A DNA stretch of 64,000 bases from Macrobrachium rosenbergii (GCF_040412425.1 NC_089742.1:73375625-73439624), one strand, 5' to 3'. Shown: positions 10,541 through 23,624, counted from the stretch's first letter. Numbers and translations are program-made. The notes: generated from the letters alone by a model not told the origin.

Positions 10541-11030
10541 CGCGCAAATTTAAAAAGGAACTAAAGACTCTCCTATTCTACAGGAGCTACGTTACTGACG
10601 AGAAAACACTGAAAGACAATTATAAAATATAAGAAGCACCTTATTTTGAAAACGTACAAGGGCCCGCCAGAGAAGGATTATCCCTGTGGAGGGCTGTACA
10701 TAAAACCAAACAAAGTGAGACAAAGTGGAACACGCAAGCGCGCGTGCAGACGTTTAAAGAGAGAAATTAAATAACGTACTATCAAATGATATTCATCTTC
10801 ATACTCTCTCCCCCCTCCTGTTTGCTTCCTCAGTTTTTGCACCGAAAAAGTTGTCACAAAACGAACAGACCCAACAGCAGCAAAACGGAGTCAGTAGCCG
10901 GAAAGCAACCGAGGAAGTCCATTTCCTTGTTCACACCAAACTCAGACCTTGACCAGAAGAGTAAATGTAGTGGTAAAAGAGTACAGTAAATACTGACAAA
11001 AGTGCCCTTCTTAGAAGTGTTTCCTTGTCT
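10541..11030. other. No recognised gene
   Basis: A 67-residue frame at 10786-10989 has no motif. I see no repeat or RNA gene. Confidence 0.4.
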
Positions 11031-11035
11031 GTTTC

Positions 11036-11310
11036 CAAAAGTATATCTTAGTTTAACCAGACCACTGAGCTGATTAACAGCTCTCCTAGAGAGGGCTGGC
11101 CCGAAGGATTAGATTTATTTTACGTGGCTAAGAACCAACTGGTTACCTAGCAACGGGACCTACAGCTTATTGTGGAATCCGAACCACATTATGACGAGAA
11201 ATGAATTTCTATCAGCAGAAATAAATTCCTCTAATTCTTCATCGGCCGGTCGGAGACTCGAACGCTGGGCCAACAGCGTGCTAGCCGAGAGCTCTACCCA
11301 CCCCTTAAAT
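11036..11310 (-). mobile_element. SINE family A, copy 2
   Basis: This is nearly the same as copy 1 in order and orientation: the tail TTAGTTTAACCAGACCACTG at the left, the body, and a tRNA-like head at the right (GGTAGAGCTCTCGGCTAGCA on the minus strand, with a GTTCGAGTCTCC B box). The reading frames across it on both strands are SINE translations. I could not find a target duplication. Confidence 0.9.
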
Positions 11311-12327
11311 GAAAAACTGGTGTCAACAAGACTTGCAGCATCATTATCAAAAAGAACCGTCATGATACTAAAGGCTCAAAACGGCCCGAGAAATCCCCCT
11401 GTACTGGTGAAGGGGGTCGCAAATGTCACATGAACAAAACGAAGGAGCATAAAGTAGTAGCTGATGAGTCATTCTCCATTTGTAAAGTAGTAAAAGAAAC
11501 CGTGCTGGTATATATTAACATTTACCTCCAAAATATTACAATTTTCTGTCAACCATTATGTGAACCCAATGCGCAGTATCTTTGAAAATGACTAAGTGTT
11601 TTCTTATGTACCCAGATATCTGTATTCCATTTTACGCTTTATTGCAGAGGAGCGCATTTTTTCAAAGGAATAGTACAGTTTTCCCTTTCTGTTTACTTTG
11701 TTACAAGATACTCAAAAATTATAAATCGGTTTACATTCTAATATAAAAACATCAGCATTTCCACGGTCATTTTACAACTGATATTGTTTTACATATTATG
11801 AATTATGTTCAAAGCTTAGGTTCTTGAGCTCCCCCAGCGTGATTTCCCAAATGTGGAGGAACGCATGGGGCTGACCATCTCTGGGGGGATAAACTGATAA
11901 CAGCATGGGAACCATTTGTGACTTTCCATGGCTGAAAATACATCGAACCACTCAATATCTGGGAACATTTTTCAAGACCGGCTGTCTTCCTTTCTTTAAA
12001 AAATTACCAGAAAACTAAATGGAAGGCAAAATTATATTTTCATATTCAGACTGGAACAAAAAATTCTGCTGAATTCTCTGCTGGCAATGATGACTCAATC
12101 TCACTTTGGTTGGTCAGTGACTGATGTTAAGTATAATAGTGATAATCTTCAAAAGTCACTCTAAATTCTCAAGGCTGAATGAATTAGAAAAAATGAACTA
12201 AGTCACTCAAAGAGAAAAGTCTTATAAATGCAGCTGCCATACTGTTCCTGCTGATACATAACGCTACAGAACTGCTTAAAAAACACATTTTGGCAACAGG
12301 CCTCTATCAAGAACAACTAAAATATGT
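11311..12327. other. About 1 kb without recognised features
   Basis: There is AT-rich sequence and no gene, tRNA-like head or inverted repeat that I can recognise. Confidence 0.45.
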
Positions 12328-12661
12328 GCCGAAGTTTCTTCGGCGCAATCGAGTGTTCTGTACAGTGTATAATGCTGTATGAGCATTGGCCCATGAAGCT
12401 TTCAGCCACGGCCTGGTGGTGGCCTGTCTTATAGCGCTGCCAGACGCACGATTATGGCTAACTTTAACCTTAAATAAAATAAAAACTATTGAGGCTAGAG
12501 GGCTGCAATTTGGTATGTTTGATGACTGGAGGGTGGATGATCAACATACCAAATTGCAGCCCTCTAGCCTCAGTAGTTTTTAAGATCTGAGGGCGGACAG
12601 AAAAAGTGCTGATGGACAGACAAAGCCAGCACAATAGTTTTCTTTTCAGAAAACTAAAAAT
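12328..12661 (+). mobile_element. Hairpin-rich repeat family H, copy 1
   Basis: It has three nested structural marks. At 12330-12346 a short hairpin reads GCCGAAGTTTCTTCGGC. At about 12479-12583 a long hairpin has arms of about 40 bp (GAGGCTAGAGGGCTGCAATT and its complement) and a loop of about 20 bp. At 12634-12657 a terminal hairpin reads AGTTTTCTTTTCAGAAAACT. The ends are not inverted repeats of each other. Six copies occur in the window. Its class is unknown to me. Confidence 0.9.
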
Positions 12662-12892
12662 CGGGAAGGAAACGAATATGTACTAAACTGAAGAACTGTT
12701 ATGACTAAACTCAACCTAGTATTTTCAGCTGAGTTAATGAAACCCAGTGATTGTATCTACTTTAGGCACAAGCAAAAGACATCTGAAGTCATTTTCTGCT
12801 AACACCAAACTATCACTATGTAATGCAGTTATCACTTTAAAAAGAATGGCACTCTAAACAATTAGAGAATAAAGCAGAGGTCAATCACCATA
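12662..12892 (+). repeat. Duplicated segment D, copy 1
   Basis: This matches 17406-17620 in the same orientation at about 80 percent with small gaps. The shared landmarks are CTCAACCTAGTATTTT and ATTTTCTGCTAACACCAAAC. It has no tRNA-like head and no coding frame. It may be an old dispersed repeat or part of a local duplication. Confidence 0.82.
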
Positions 12893-13727
12893 TTCTGAAT
12901 TTGTCGATAAGAAGTGGACTAACTGTACGCCCTGAAATTCTCAGAATGGCAAAGATATCCGTGGATTGAAACAAGATGTGCAACCCTTCTCAGACTGAAC
13001 ATCATAAGTAAAGAATATTTCATGAAGGATGTTATAAATTTCTTTCACCTGTAAATGCCAAAACTTACTTTGTTTGGGAGACCTCAAAAACTTATTCTGG
13101 TAAACTCCCCCCCCCCCCGAATTACAGGCAGTTTATCTAAATCATTGCTGATCACTAGGTAATGGCAGATGCCTTTCTTGCATTGTATATTAACAATCAT
13201 AATCCAAAAACATTTCACACAAAATAATAAGGAAACAAAGAAAACATTTTCTTTGCAGATCTAGATAAGCTTCATATGACAGGATTAAATATGTTCCCGA
13301 TTCCCGGATATATGAGACATGTGAATCTAGGAAATCTCCTGAATTTATAAAGGAAACATCTCTTCATAGAGTTGGTATTTAGCAGTGATCAGTAAATAGC
13401 AAATTGAAGAACTGCAACTCCCTAAGAAGAATGGTAAAGGGGTTTTATGCATACTTTATTAGATATCTGTATTGCGGTTTCAAAACGCCTGTGTCCTTTT
13501 TCATCTCAGATACATACTGTTTCCTTTTTTATCTCAGATACATACTGTTTTACAAGATATTCATTACCGCAGTTTAAAAAAAAAAGAACTTCCACGTTTT
13601 GTTCGAGTAAATAAAAATGCAAGCAAGAGTTTGATAGAATATCGTTACCAGCATAATTTTTTTACCTTAGCCCTTAATTGCAATGAAAATATGACATCTG
13701 GTTACATAATGCTTGCATCATTTATTA
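12893..13727. other. No recognised gene
   Basis: It includes a C-rich run near 13109-13118 and a short direct repeat of ATCTCAGATACATACTG at 13504 and 13532. Otherwise it is AT-rich and unassigned. Confidence 0.45.
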
Positions 13728-14515
13728 TTATTATTTTATTATTATTATTATTATTATTATTTAGAAGATGAATCCTATTTATATGGAACAAATCCACAGG
13801 GGCCATTGACTTCCAAAGAATATGGTGCTCATTAGAAAAAAGTAAGATGAGGTAAGGGGAAATACAAAAAGAAGAAATCTCGCTTCTTAAAAAAAAAATC
13901 AGTAAAAATAAATAGATAAAAGTGTATTAAAATGCAAGAAAAACAGTATTAGGGTAATAATGCATTGCATCTTCGCTCGAACTTTTGAAGTTCCAATTCA
14001 CGACATCCTCAGGGAGGTTGTTCCACAGTCCAACGGTGTGAGGAATAAAGGCACCTCTGGAACTGAGGAGTTCTACAGCAAAGCACATTTACTGCATATT
14101 GGTGCTGCTGTTCAGCAAATCTTGTTGCCTCGGCGGGAAAAGAGGATCAGGGATCAATTGAAAATCTGAAAGATCTGTTAAAATACAACTAATTAAAAAT
14201 TGACAAACAAGAGACCATCCGTCGATTGTCCAAGTCATAACTGCTAATACGAGTATTAGGAAACCGAAACCTACCACCACGAACCACTCTATCTAAAAGA
14301 GATACCGGAGAACAGTATTCTAGTAAAGGAAGGGCAAATGACCTGAAACAGGTTGCACTGATTTTATCACTGTTATAAATATATGAGGCCTTTCGTACAA
14401 TAACTAACTTTCGTGCGGCATTTGCTGACACTTTCATTAGATGGTTCTCAAAAGTAAGTTGTGAGTCAAAAGTTACACCTAGAATAATGAAAGCTTCAGA
14501 CTCATTAATGTCATT
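13728..14515 (-). mobile_element. CR1/Jockey-type LINE copy 2, 3' end with (AAT)n tail
   Basis: Read on the minus strand it holds the RT C-terminal region, a 3' untranslated region and an (AAT)n tail (13728-13767). The last 60 bp or so before the tail (13768-13832) match the 3' end of SINE family B (35875-35950, 53047-53120). It is 5'-truncated near 14515. The match to LINE copy 1 (833-1215) covers 14099-14500. Confidence 0.88.
14189..14437 (-). pseudogene. LINE RT C-terminal fragment
   Basis: This 82-residue frame contains FRSFALPLLEYCSPV at 31-45, the usual block after the RT catalytic core in CR1/Jockey-type proteins, followed by LLDRVVRGGRF and LDNRRMVSCLSIF. A deletion between PV and SLLDR removes a few residues. 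It corresponds to the region missing from LINE copy 1. The copy is non-functional. Confidence 0.85.
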
Positions 14516-14622
14516 CTTTATTCTTTCGAACTTGTATTTTTACAAAACATAGCAAAAGCAGCGCCTTCCATTTATCATTAAGTATAGTAAGGAATAGATT
14601 AATAAATCTTGTTTTAGAAGCC

Positions 14623-15810
14623 TACTATCCATTTCAGGGACCGCGAGTCATCGTTTTTCTCAAATATCTTTCAACCTAATTAATTGATCGAAATGGTACT
14701 TTGAGACAGTGTACAAGACACCTCCCGCTAAGTTTTGGTAGTATAGTGCATTGTCAAATGGTCTTAGTTAAGGCGTTCACTCTTGACTTTTATAGGCAAA
14801 GTCGCATGAGTCAGCAGGACTAATTTACACAATCGAACGTCTGCTATCCCCAATCCCTTTCCTCTCCCTCCCTCCCTTACTCCCTCTCTCTCACTCATTC
14901 TTTATCTCTGTTTTTCTCATCTCTCCCCCCAGTACCTCTCTGTAACTTACAATATGCAATAAAATACCGTTTTCCATGATATTTTTCAATACCAGCAGAT
15001 AATTGGAGAGTTCAAAATGAAAAGGATAGCGAGGTTTGACGTAACGACCATAATAATGGTTAGTTATTCCCAACGTTTTCTGTTAATAGTATCCTCGGCG
15101 TGTCAGGTAATACCGTAATGTCAAGGAATTGTCTTTCGGCTGCAGCACTTGCGTCATTGATGGAGACGGATTTTTCATCGCTGTCATGGCCGCCATGTTA
15201 CTCTGTTAATTATATACTGGGTTGTAGGTTAAACTATGTCATTTAATTTTGGTACCTCATCTTACCTGCTCGTAGTCAACACGTCGATACGAGGGGTAAA
15301 GGATTTAAGAGATCGTGATAGTAGGTGCATTATACTGGGACTGGGTGAATAGGGTGAAGGTCATACGCTCTTTAGCCTACTCCCGTTTATATAACTTAAG
15401 AAAATACAATAACAATAATTAAATGAACACAGAATCTACAAAAACCAACATATTATAACGTCCAATATTACTTAATATAATATAATATACAGGGAAGGCG
15501 GGGCGGAGACTGGGAGACCAGGAAAGTAGGTTGAGGGAGGGATGAGAATGGGAAGGGGGAGGGAGGGAGGGAGGGAGGGAGGGAGGGACGGGATGGGATA
15601 AAGGACGTTCGAATGCATAGGTTGGCGATGCTTGGCAACACCATGTAAGTCAAGAGTAAACGCCTTAACTAACACCATTTGACAATGCAATTTTACCAAA
15701 AATTAGCCGGAGGTGTCTTGTACACTGTGTCGAAGTACCATTTCGATCAAATAATCTGTTTGAAAGATATTTGAGAAAAACGATGACTCGCGGTCCCTGA
15801 AATGGATAGT
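14623..15810. mobile_element. 1.2-kb element with about 260-bp terminal inverted repeats
   Basis: The left arm (14623 to about 14885) begins ACTATCCATTTCAGGGACC and the right arm (about 15545-15810) ends GGTCCCTGAAATGGATAGT. The arms match over most of their length and both end internally in a polypurine/polypyrimidine (CCCT/GGGA) tract. The 650-bp centre has no coding frame. It is probably a non-autonomous DNA transposon or an inverted duplication. The flanking bases show no clear target duplication. Confidence 0.88.
15556..15589 (+). repeat. (GGGA)n tract with G-quadruplex potential
   Basis: About eight GGGA units lie at the inner end of the right arm. The left arm carries a shorter CCCT tract at the mirror position (14865-14890). 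Repeated GGG runs are able in principle to form a quadruplex. Confidence 0.9.
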
Positions 15811-17405
15811 AATGTCAAACCATTACTTTTGATTTCTAACAGTCAAGAATTTTTCGTGTTACAGAGAAAAATGCCAAGGTTGGTTCTTGCAAACTAACAA
15901 GTCTTTTATTTAATTAATTAATACTGCCTAAGATAACTTTCTGAAGTGAATGTATACAATTACCCTCTCATAGGCATAAAATTCTATTAAAGCTCAAGAA
16001 AATTTTGACCCAGCAAGAGAAAAATTCAGTAATTCTAATAGGTCACTTAAGCGTAACTACTTGTATCTGGACAGCGGACAAGGGCTTAAGTGAAGCTGGC
16101 ACCGGGACACCAGGTAACTCAGCAAAGACTTCTTGCCCTTCAGTGACTGTTTGTATGCCATTCAAAGAAAACAAGGGAGCCTTTGCAAGTCTCATTACAT
16201 AATCTGGTTTGCACAGCATAAAAATATGCAGATAACCAAAACAACTCCCCTACTGAATGAGATATTCTATGCATTTACTATTTAATTCTCCAAGCCAACA
16301 AGCTTGTCACTAACGAACACTATAAACAACAAAGCTCCCAGTACAATACCCTCAGCGATATTAGACTAAATAAATCCACCAAGAACTCATATATCAGTCA
16401 CTTAAAGAGAGAGTGAATGAGATCAAGTAAGGAGCCTCTAAAGCTGTGAAATTTATATACAAGACCACTGTGCCCAAACATGCCAAAGGCACCTTGAAAA
16501 CCAGTTTGTGCAGGTCTAGGCTCATATGATTAACACATCTGCCTTGGCTGTAGCTAATCAAATCTGAAAATGCATCACAGGTATCGGTTTCTTGCTCACA
16601 TGTAAGTATTCAGGAGGAAATTGCCTAAATCTAATGTACCTATATAAGGCCAATGTGAACCTTTACAAGCCCTACATGACATTTGAAAGATGAAAATTGA
16701 CGGTCACCCCTTAACATTATATGCATAATTTCCACTCGTCTATTAAACATCATTGTGCAGGCTGGGTCCCTACAGTACGCATATGACACCTTTGGCCGCC
16801 AGCCAAAGATATCATTTAAACAACTTGGGTAATCTGGGTTTGAGACAATAACCGATGCAAGAAGGGTAAATGCTAAATAATACACTGTGAAAATAGCTTA
16901 AAGAACAAAACACTGATGTCAGAGGAAAGTAATGGACAATAAACATCTCCATCAATGGGAAGAGAGGAGAGGCAAGGAAAGTAAAGTAAAAACCAAAACA
17001 TATTTTAAAGTAAGATGTTAATTTGAAGCAATAAGAGGAAAAGAAGCGGCAAAGAGAGCGTTCACCATAAAGAAAGACTAAATGAAGAACAGCCACAGAA
17101 GAACTTGGAGAGAAGAGGACGGTGAAAGGTTATAGGGGAATACTTTACTAGGCAAATCAGTCAGTGCACAGGATAATTAAAATGACGCCATGAGATCAGG
17201 GATTTCTGAGAAAAGTCGCAAATAAAACAAATGAATGAAGTGATCAACCAAGAATGAAAAGGTGCTTGAGGTCCGTCTCGAGAATACTGAGAAAATGTTT
17301 ACTGAATGGAAAGAGGACACTTGACTGGACATGTATACAATATCATGGTGGTAAGGCTGCTGAAAGAAGTGAAAAGATGAGAAATAAAAAACAAAATCAA
17401 GAAAA
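15811..17405. other. About 1.6 kb without recognised features
   Basis: Small open frames at 16005-16202, 16640-16885 and 16812-17096 have no motifs. I recognise no repeat family. It may be unique sequence. Confidence 0.4.
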
Positions 17406-17620
17406 ATCGGAAAGGAAACAAACATATAAATTGAAGAACGTTAAGACTCAACTCAACCTAGTATTTTGGGCTGAGTCAATGAAAGCCAGTGATTGTATTT
17501 CCTTCAGGTACAAGCAAAAGACATTTGGAGTAATTTTCTGCTAACACCAAACTACCAATAAGTAATGCAGTTATCGCCTAAACAACTGTAGAAATAAAGC
17601 AAAAGTCAATCACCATACAA
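17406..17620 (+). repeat. Duplicated segment D, copy 2
   Basis: This is the partner of 12662-12892. It is followed within a few bases by a LINE fragment, whereas copy 1 follows a family H element, so the duplicated unit is this segment alone. Confidence 0.82.
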
Positions 17621-17624
17621 CTTA

Positions 17625-17812
17625 TGAAAAAATGACAAACAAAGAGACCATCCGCCGATTGTCCAAGTCATAACTGCTAATATTAGGAAACAGAAACCTA
17701 CCACCACGAACCAAAGAGATTTAAGGGAGATAAATCCTTGGAAGAAGCAGACATCCATACCGGAGAACAGTATTCTAGTAAAGGAAGGACAAATGACCTA
17801 AAACAGGATTAA
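17625..17812 (-). mobile_element. CR1/Jockey-type LINE copy 3, short fragment
   Basis: This matches LINE copy 2 at about 14195-14350 in the same orientation (GAGACCATCCGCCGATTGTC, ACCGGAGAACAGTATTCTAG). It contains the AGAAGCAGACATCCA insert shared with copy 1. Confidence 0.85.
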
Positions 17813-19109
<1,297 letters not shown>

Positions 19110-19168
19110 GTGTATGTATGTATGTATGTATGTATGTATGTATGTATGTATGTATGTATGTATGTATG

Positions 19169-19265
<97 letters not shown>

Positions 19266-19293
19266 TTATATATATGATTATATATATAATATA

Positions 19294-19364
<71 letters not shown>
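19110..19364. repeat. (TATG)n and (AT)n compound microsatellite
   Basis: A (TATG)n tract (19110-19172) is followed by (AT)n at 19175-19256, a mixed stretch, and (AT)n at 19305-19364. Confidence 0.96.
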
Positions 19365-19373
<9 letters not shown>

Positions 19374-19539
19374 GATATCTTTCGACGACGAGAGAAAAGG
19401 ATAGGATGATGATGATTTTTCGCTAAATTTATATATCTTTTTTTTTTAAATATTGATATTTTCGTGGCAATAAAGCTTCCAAGAAAATTTCGTATCATCT
19501 GCTGCGAGAAAGAATCATTGTTGCTTGGTACCGTAATAT

Positions 19540-20675
19540 CTTCGTGTTTTCCCTTTATTGTTCCGTTTCCAGCTCCTGAAAGAACGAGAGATATGCCAAT
19601 CGCGCATGCGTACGCCATAACTCAGTAGGGGCACTGACTCCAAGGCTTCCAGTGGCCATCTCGGAGATCCTCCAAGTCGTCTTGAAGCCTTCAGAGACAG
19701 CATGTGAGCAAAGAAGGCGAAGAGTATGGTTAAAATGGACTGGATGACGAAGCAAATCGACTAAAAGAGATTTTCCAGAGGGAAAAGCGCATCAAGTCTA
19801 CAACTGTTTACTGATGATGAAGATATGGACTATTTCGCGGAGCAGTATGGAGTTCCTGCTTTCTGCGATTATGGACTTATTCGGCAGCTCTACAGTTGTG
19901 TTGTCACTTATCGACGCAAGTTCTTCATTCAAAATAAGGAAGGAAATGATCAAGAAGAGAGGACGACAGTGGAGTGGAGGAACTGAAGAATTTATACGAA
20001 ACAAAAGGTAGAGAACTTGAGGTGTTTCCTAAGCTGATTGAGAGGTGATATTGGATGTCCAAAATTACCACTTGGATCAGTTCTTCGCTCGAAATAAGAA
20101 AGAAAAGGAATAATGAAAAGAGAGGACATCGGCGTGGAGGTAAACTGAAGAATGCTGACGAAGAAACAAGTAGAGAACCTGAGGTGTTAGAAGCTGCTCG
20201 AAAGATTTTAGATTGACAGAATTACTTTTTGGAGAAGCAAGGTAAAATCGAAGGGATGATCAATATCGTTTGTAAGAGGGAATCCCGTAGAGTTATAAAA
20301 GACGACTCGTTAAAGAAAACGAACGCTAAGTAATAGTTAACGCGATGTTAAAATGATCTAAAACCTTCGAGATTTTCCTTGAAGACATTTTGGAATCCTT
20401 CAGTCTCCGGCTCCTGGAAGGACGAGAGAAATGCCACCCGGTGCATGCTCCGAACTCCAAGGTCGCCATGAACAATCTCCGAGATGCTTTAAATCGCCTT
20501 GAATCCTTCAGGTAGAGCAAGTGTCATATTTGAAATGCTGGGTAAGAGAAAGCAAAGAGAATGGTGAAGGGACTTTGATATCAACGTAGATCGTTTAAAA
20601 GAAGATAAAGAAGCTAAAACAGAACTTCCTGGAGAAAACTGCATCACATCAATGGAAATGTAAATTCAGAAGAGA
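19540..20675. repeat. Old duplications flanking a satellite array
   Basis: The segment 19560-19800 resembles 20395-20645 (AGCTCCTGAAAGAACGAGAG against GGCTCCTGGAAGGACGAGAG), about 830 bp apart. Inside it, 19920-20070 resembles 20076-20230 (TAGAGAACTTGAGGTGTT against TAGAGAACCTGAGGTGTT), about 150 bp apart. The short frames at 19798-20011 have no motif. The region leads without a gap into the 148-bp satellite. Confidence 0.65.
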
Positions 20676-22935
20676 ACGAGAGGGCCCAAGAACTTCAAGG
20701 ATGAGGCCTAAAACCCCCAAGTCTCGCCAGTCTCATGAGGGCGGCCTTGAAGGGAAGTGTCTGACCCAGAGACTGCTTCCTCAGAGGAAGGCAGATATCC
20801 TGCCAGGCTGGGGAAGCGGGCCTGGAGAGGGCCAAGATCTTCAAGGATGAGGCCCAAAAGCCACCAGGGCTCACCAGTCTCTCGAGAGCTGCCTTGAAGG
20901 GAAGGGTCCGACCCAGAGGCTGCTTCCTCGGAGGAAGGCAGGTATCCTGCCAGGCTGGGGAAGCGGGCCTGGAGAGGGCTAAAGAACTTCAAGGATGAGG
21001 CCCAAAAGCCCCCAAGTCTCGCCAGTCTCTTGAGAGCTGCCTTGAAGGGAAGTGTCTGACCCAGAGACTGCTTCCTCAGAGGAAGGCAGATATCCTGCCA
21101 GGCTGGGGAAGCGGGCCTGAGAGGGCCCAAGAGATCTTCAAGGATGAGGCCCAAAAGCCACCACGGCTCACCAGTCTCTTGAGGAGCTGCCTTGAAGGGA
21201 AGGGTCCGACCCAGAGGCTGCTTCCTCAGAGGAAGGCAGGTATCCTGCCAGGCTGTGGGGAAGCGGGCCTGGAGAGGGCTAAAGAACTTCAAGGATGAGG
21301 CCCAAAAGCCCCCAAGTCTCGCCAGTCTCTTGAGGGCGGCCTTGAAGGGAAGTGTCTGACCCAGAGACTGCTTCCTCAGAGGAAGGCAGATATCCTGCCA
21401 GGCTGGGGAAGCGGGCCTGGAGAGGGCCCAAGATCTTCAAGGATGAGGCCCAAAAGCCACCAGGGCTCACCAGTCTCTCGAGAGCTGCCTTGAAGGGAAG
21501 GGTCCGACCCAGAGGCTGCTTCCTCAGAGGAAGGCAGAACTATCCCCAAGTCTCGCCAGTCTCAGGCTGGGGAAGTGGACTGCCTCAGAGGAAGGCAGAT
21601 CCTGTCAGAGAGGGCCTGGAAAGAACTTCAAGGATGAGGCCCAAAAGCCCCAAGTCTCGCCAGTCTCTTGAGGGCAGCCTTGAAGGGAAGTCTCGCCAGT
21701 CTGACCCAGAGACTGCTTCCTCAGAGGAAGGCAGATATCCTGCCAGGCAAGGGGGAAGCAGTCTCGAGGGCCTGAGAGGGCCCAAGATCTTCAAGGATGA
21801 GGCCCAAAAAGCCACCAGGGCTCGCCAGTCTCTTCAGTCTCGAGAGCTGCTTCCTCCTTGAAGGGAAGGGTCTGAAGGAACCCAGAGGCACCAGTCTCTT
21901 CCTCGGAGGTAACCCAGAAGGAAGGTATCCTGACAGGCTGGGAGAAGCAGGCCTGGAGAGGGCCCAAGAGCTTCAAGGATGATGACCAAAAGCCCCCAAG
22001 TCTCGCCAATCTCTTGAGGGCGGCCTTGAAGGGAAGCGTCTGACCCAGAGACTGCTTCCTCAGAGGAAGGCAGATATCCTCCCAGGCGGGGGAAGCGGGC
22101 CTGGAGAGGGCCCAAGATCTTCAAGGATGAGGCCCAAAAGCCACCAGGGCTCACCAGTCTCTCGAGAGCTGCCTTGAAGGGAAGGGTCTAACCCAGAGGC
22201 TGCTTCCTCGGAGTAAGGTAGGTATCCCGACAGGCTGGGAGAAGCAGGCCTGGAGAGGGCCCAAGAACTTCAAGGATGATGACCAAAAGCCCACAAGACT
22301 TACCAGTCTCTTGATGGCAGCCTTGAAGGGAAGGGTCTGACTCAGAGGCTGCTTCCTTGGAGGAATGCAGGTATCCTGCCATCTTGGGGAAGCAGGCCTG
22401 GAGAGGGCCAAAGAACTTCAAAGATGAGGCCTAAGAGCCCATAACGCTTGCCAGTCTCTTGAGGGCAGCCTTGAAGGGAAGGGTCCAACCCAGAGGCTGC
22501 TTCCTTGGGTGAAGGCAGATATCCTTCCAGGCTGGGGAAGTGGGCCTGGAGGGGGCCCAAGAACTTCAAGGATGGGGCCCAAAAGCCCCCAAGGCTCGCC
22601 AGTTTCTTGAGGGCAGCCCTGAAGGGAAAGGTCCGACCCAGGGGCTGCTTCCTCAGAGGGAGGCAGGTGTCCTGCCAGGGTGGGGAAATGTGCCTGGAGA
22701 GGGCCCAGGAACTTCAAGGATGAGGCCCAAAAGCCCCCAAGGCTCACCAGTCTCTTGACGGCAGCCTTGAAGGGAAGGGTCTGACCTAGAGGCTGCTTTC
22801 TTGGAGGAAGGCAGCCAGGCTGGGGAAGCGGGCCTGGTGAGAGCCCCAAGGGTAAGGGCCAAAGGCTCCTTAGGGAGGCCAGTTCTTTGAGGGCACCCTT
22901 GAAGGGGAGTGTCCTTTCCAGAAGAGGGAGGCAGG
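20676..22935. repeat. GC-rich satellite, about 15 units of 148 bp, alternating types
   Basis: The anchor GATGAGG recurs at 20700, 20846, 20994, 21143, 21294, 21442, 21633, 21796, 21979, 22126, 22275, 22423, 22571 and 22719. Most spacings are 146-151 bp, and three are 163-191 bp because of small inserts. The first ten units alternate strictly between CCCCCAAGTCTCGCC and CCACCAGGGCTCACC forms, giving a dimer of about 297 bp; the last four do not. Long frames on both strands, including a 194-residue one (21292-20708), arise because the repeat is GC-rich; the unit is not a multiple of three, so they do not encode a regular repeat protein. Confidence 0.95.
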
Positions 22936-23559
22936 ATTCCTTGGAAGATCTGATAAGAAAATCATTGCAGCTTGATTTCCCATTAATAGAATGCTCTTTA
23001 TTACTCTATTTCTGTTTTCAAGAAGATTAATATATATATTTTTATTTTTTGTATTGTACTCTACATCACTTAGTTTGTATCAAAATTCTCCCATGCCAAG
23101 AATTCACTCAGGGGAAAGTGTATTTCGTATCATTGCTATCAGTCTCTGTGTAGCACTTTGCGCTGGTTCAGTGCCCCAACCTTGGGAACTTGAGAAATTG
23201 TTTCTTCTCAGAGTTCACCGATGAAGAGGGCAATGATCATCTTTCCTGGGATCTCGGAGAGGATATTTTGAAGTTCGTTGAGGAAGCTGGTTTTTTGAAA
23301 ATTTATAACGTATCGTCAATTTATTTCTACCATTTTATCAATTTCTTGAATTTTGTTTTTTATTCCCTTCAGGCCACATTATTTATCAATGGTGATGATG
23401 ACCATAGGTAATGTAACGTTGTTTCGTATGAGGTCAATGAAGCATCCAAAGAGAAGTTCTTAAGACGAAGGACCCAGTTCACTACTGGCAGCCGCGTTTA
23501 AACGGGGAGTACTTTAACTGCCCTCCTGCCCCGCGCAGCATAGCGCACGCCTCTCGCTA
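22936..23559. other. Unassigned, with two weak coding-like frames
   Basis: Plus-strand frames at 22991-23224 and 23190-23411 overlap. The second has an acidic stretch, FTDEEGNDHLSWDLGED, preceded by a splice-acceptor-like TTGTTTCTTCTCAG (23200-23213). I recognise no family and there is no good donor site. It could be an exon relic or chance. Confidence 0.25.

Positions 23560-23624
<65 letters not shown>
23560..23624. repeat. (AT)n microsatellite at a SINE C tail
   Basis: This is a pure tract. The tail of minus-strand family C copy 3 runs directly into it. Confidence 0.96.

Noticed and set aside
20708..21292. 194-residue frame in the satellite, which could be taken for a repeat protein
   Set aside because: The unit is about 148 bp, not a multiple of three, so successive units are read in different frames, and both strands are open. 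This is a result of GC-rich repeat sequence.
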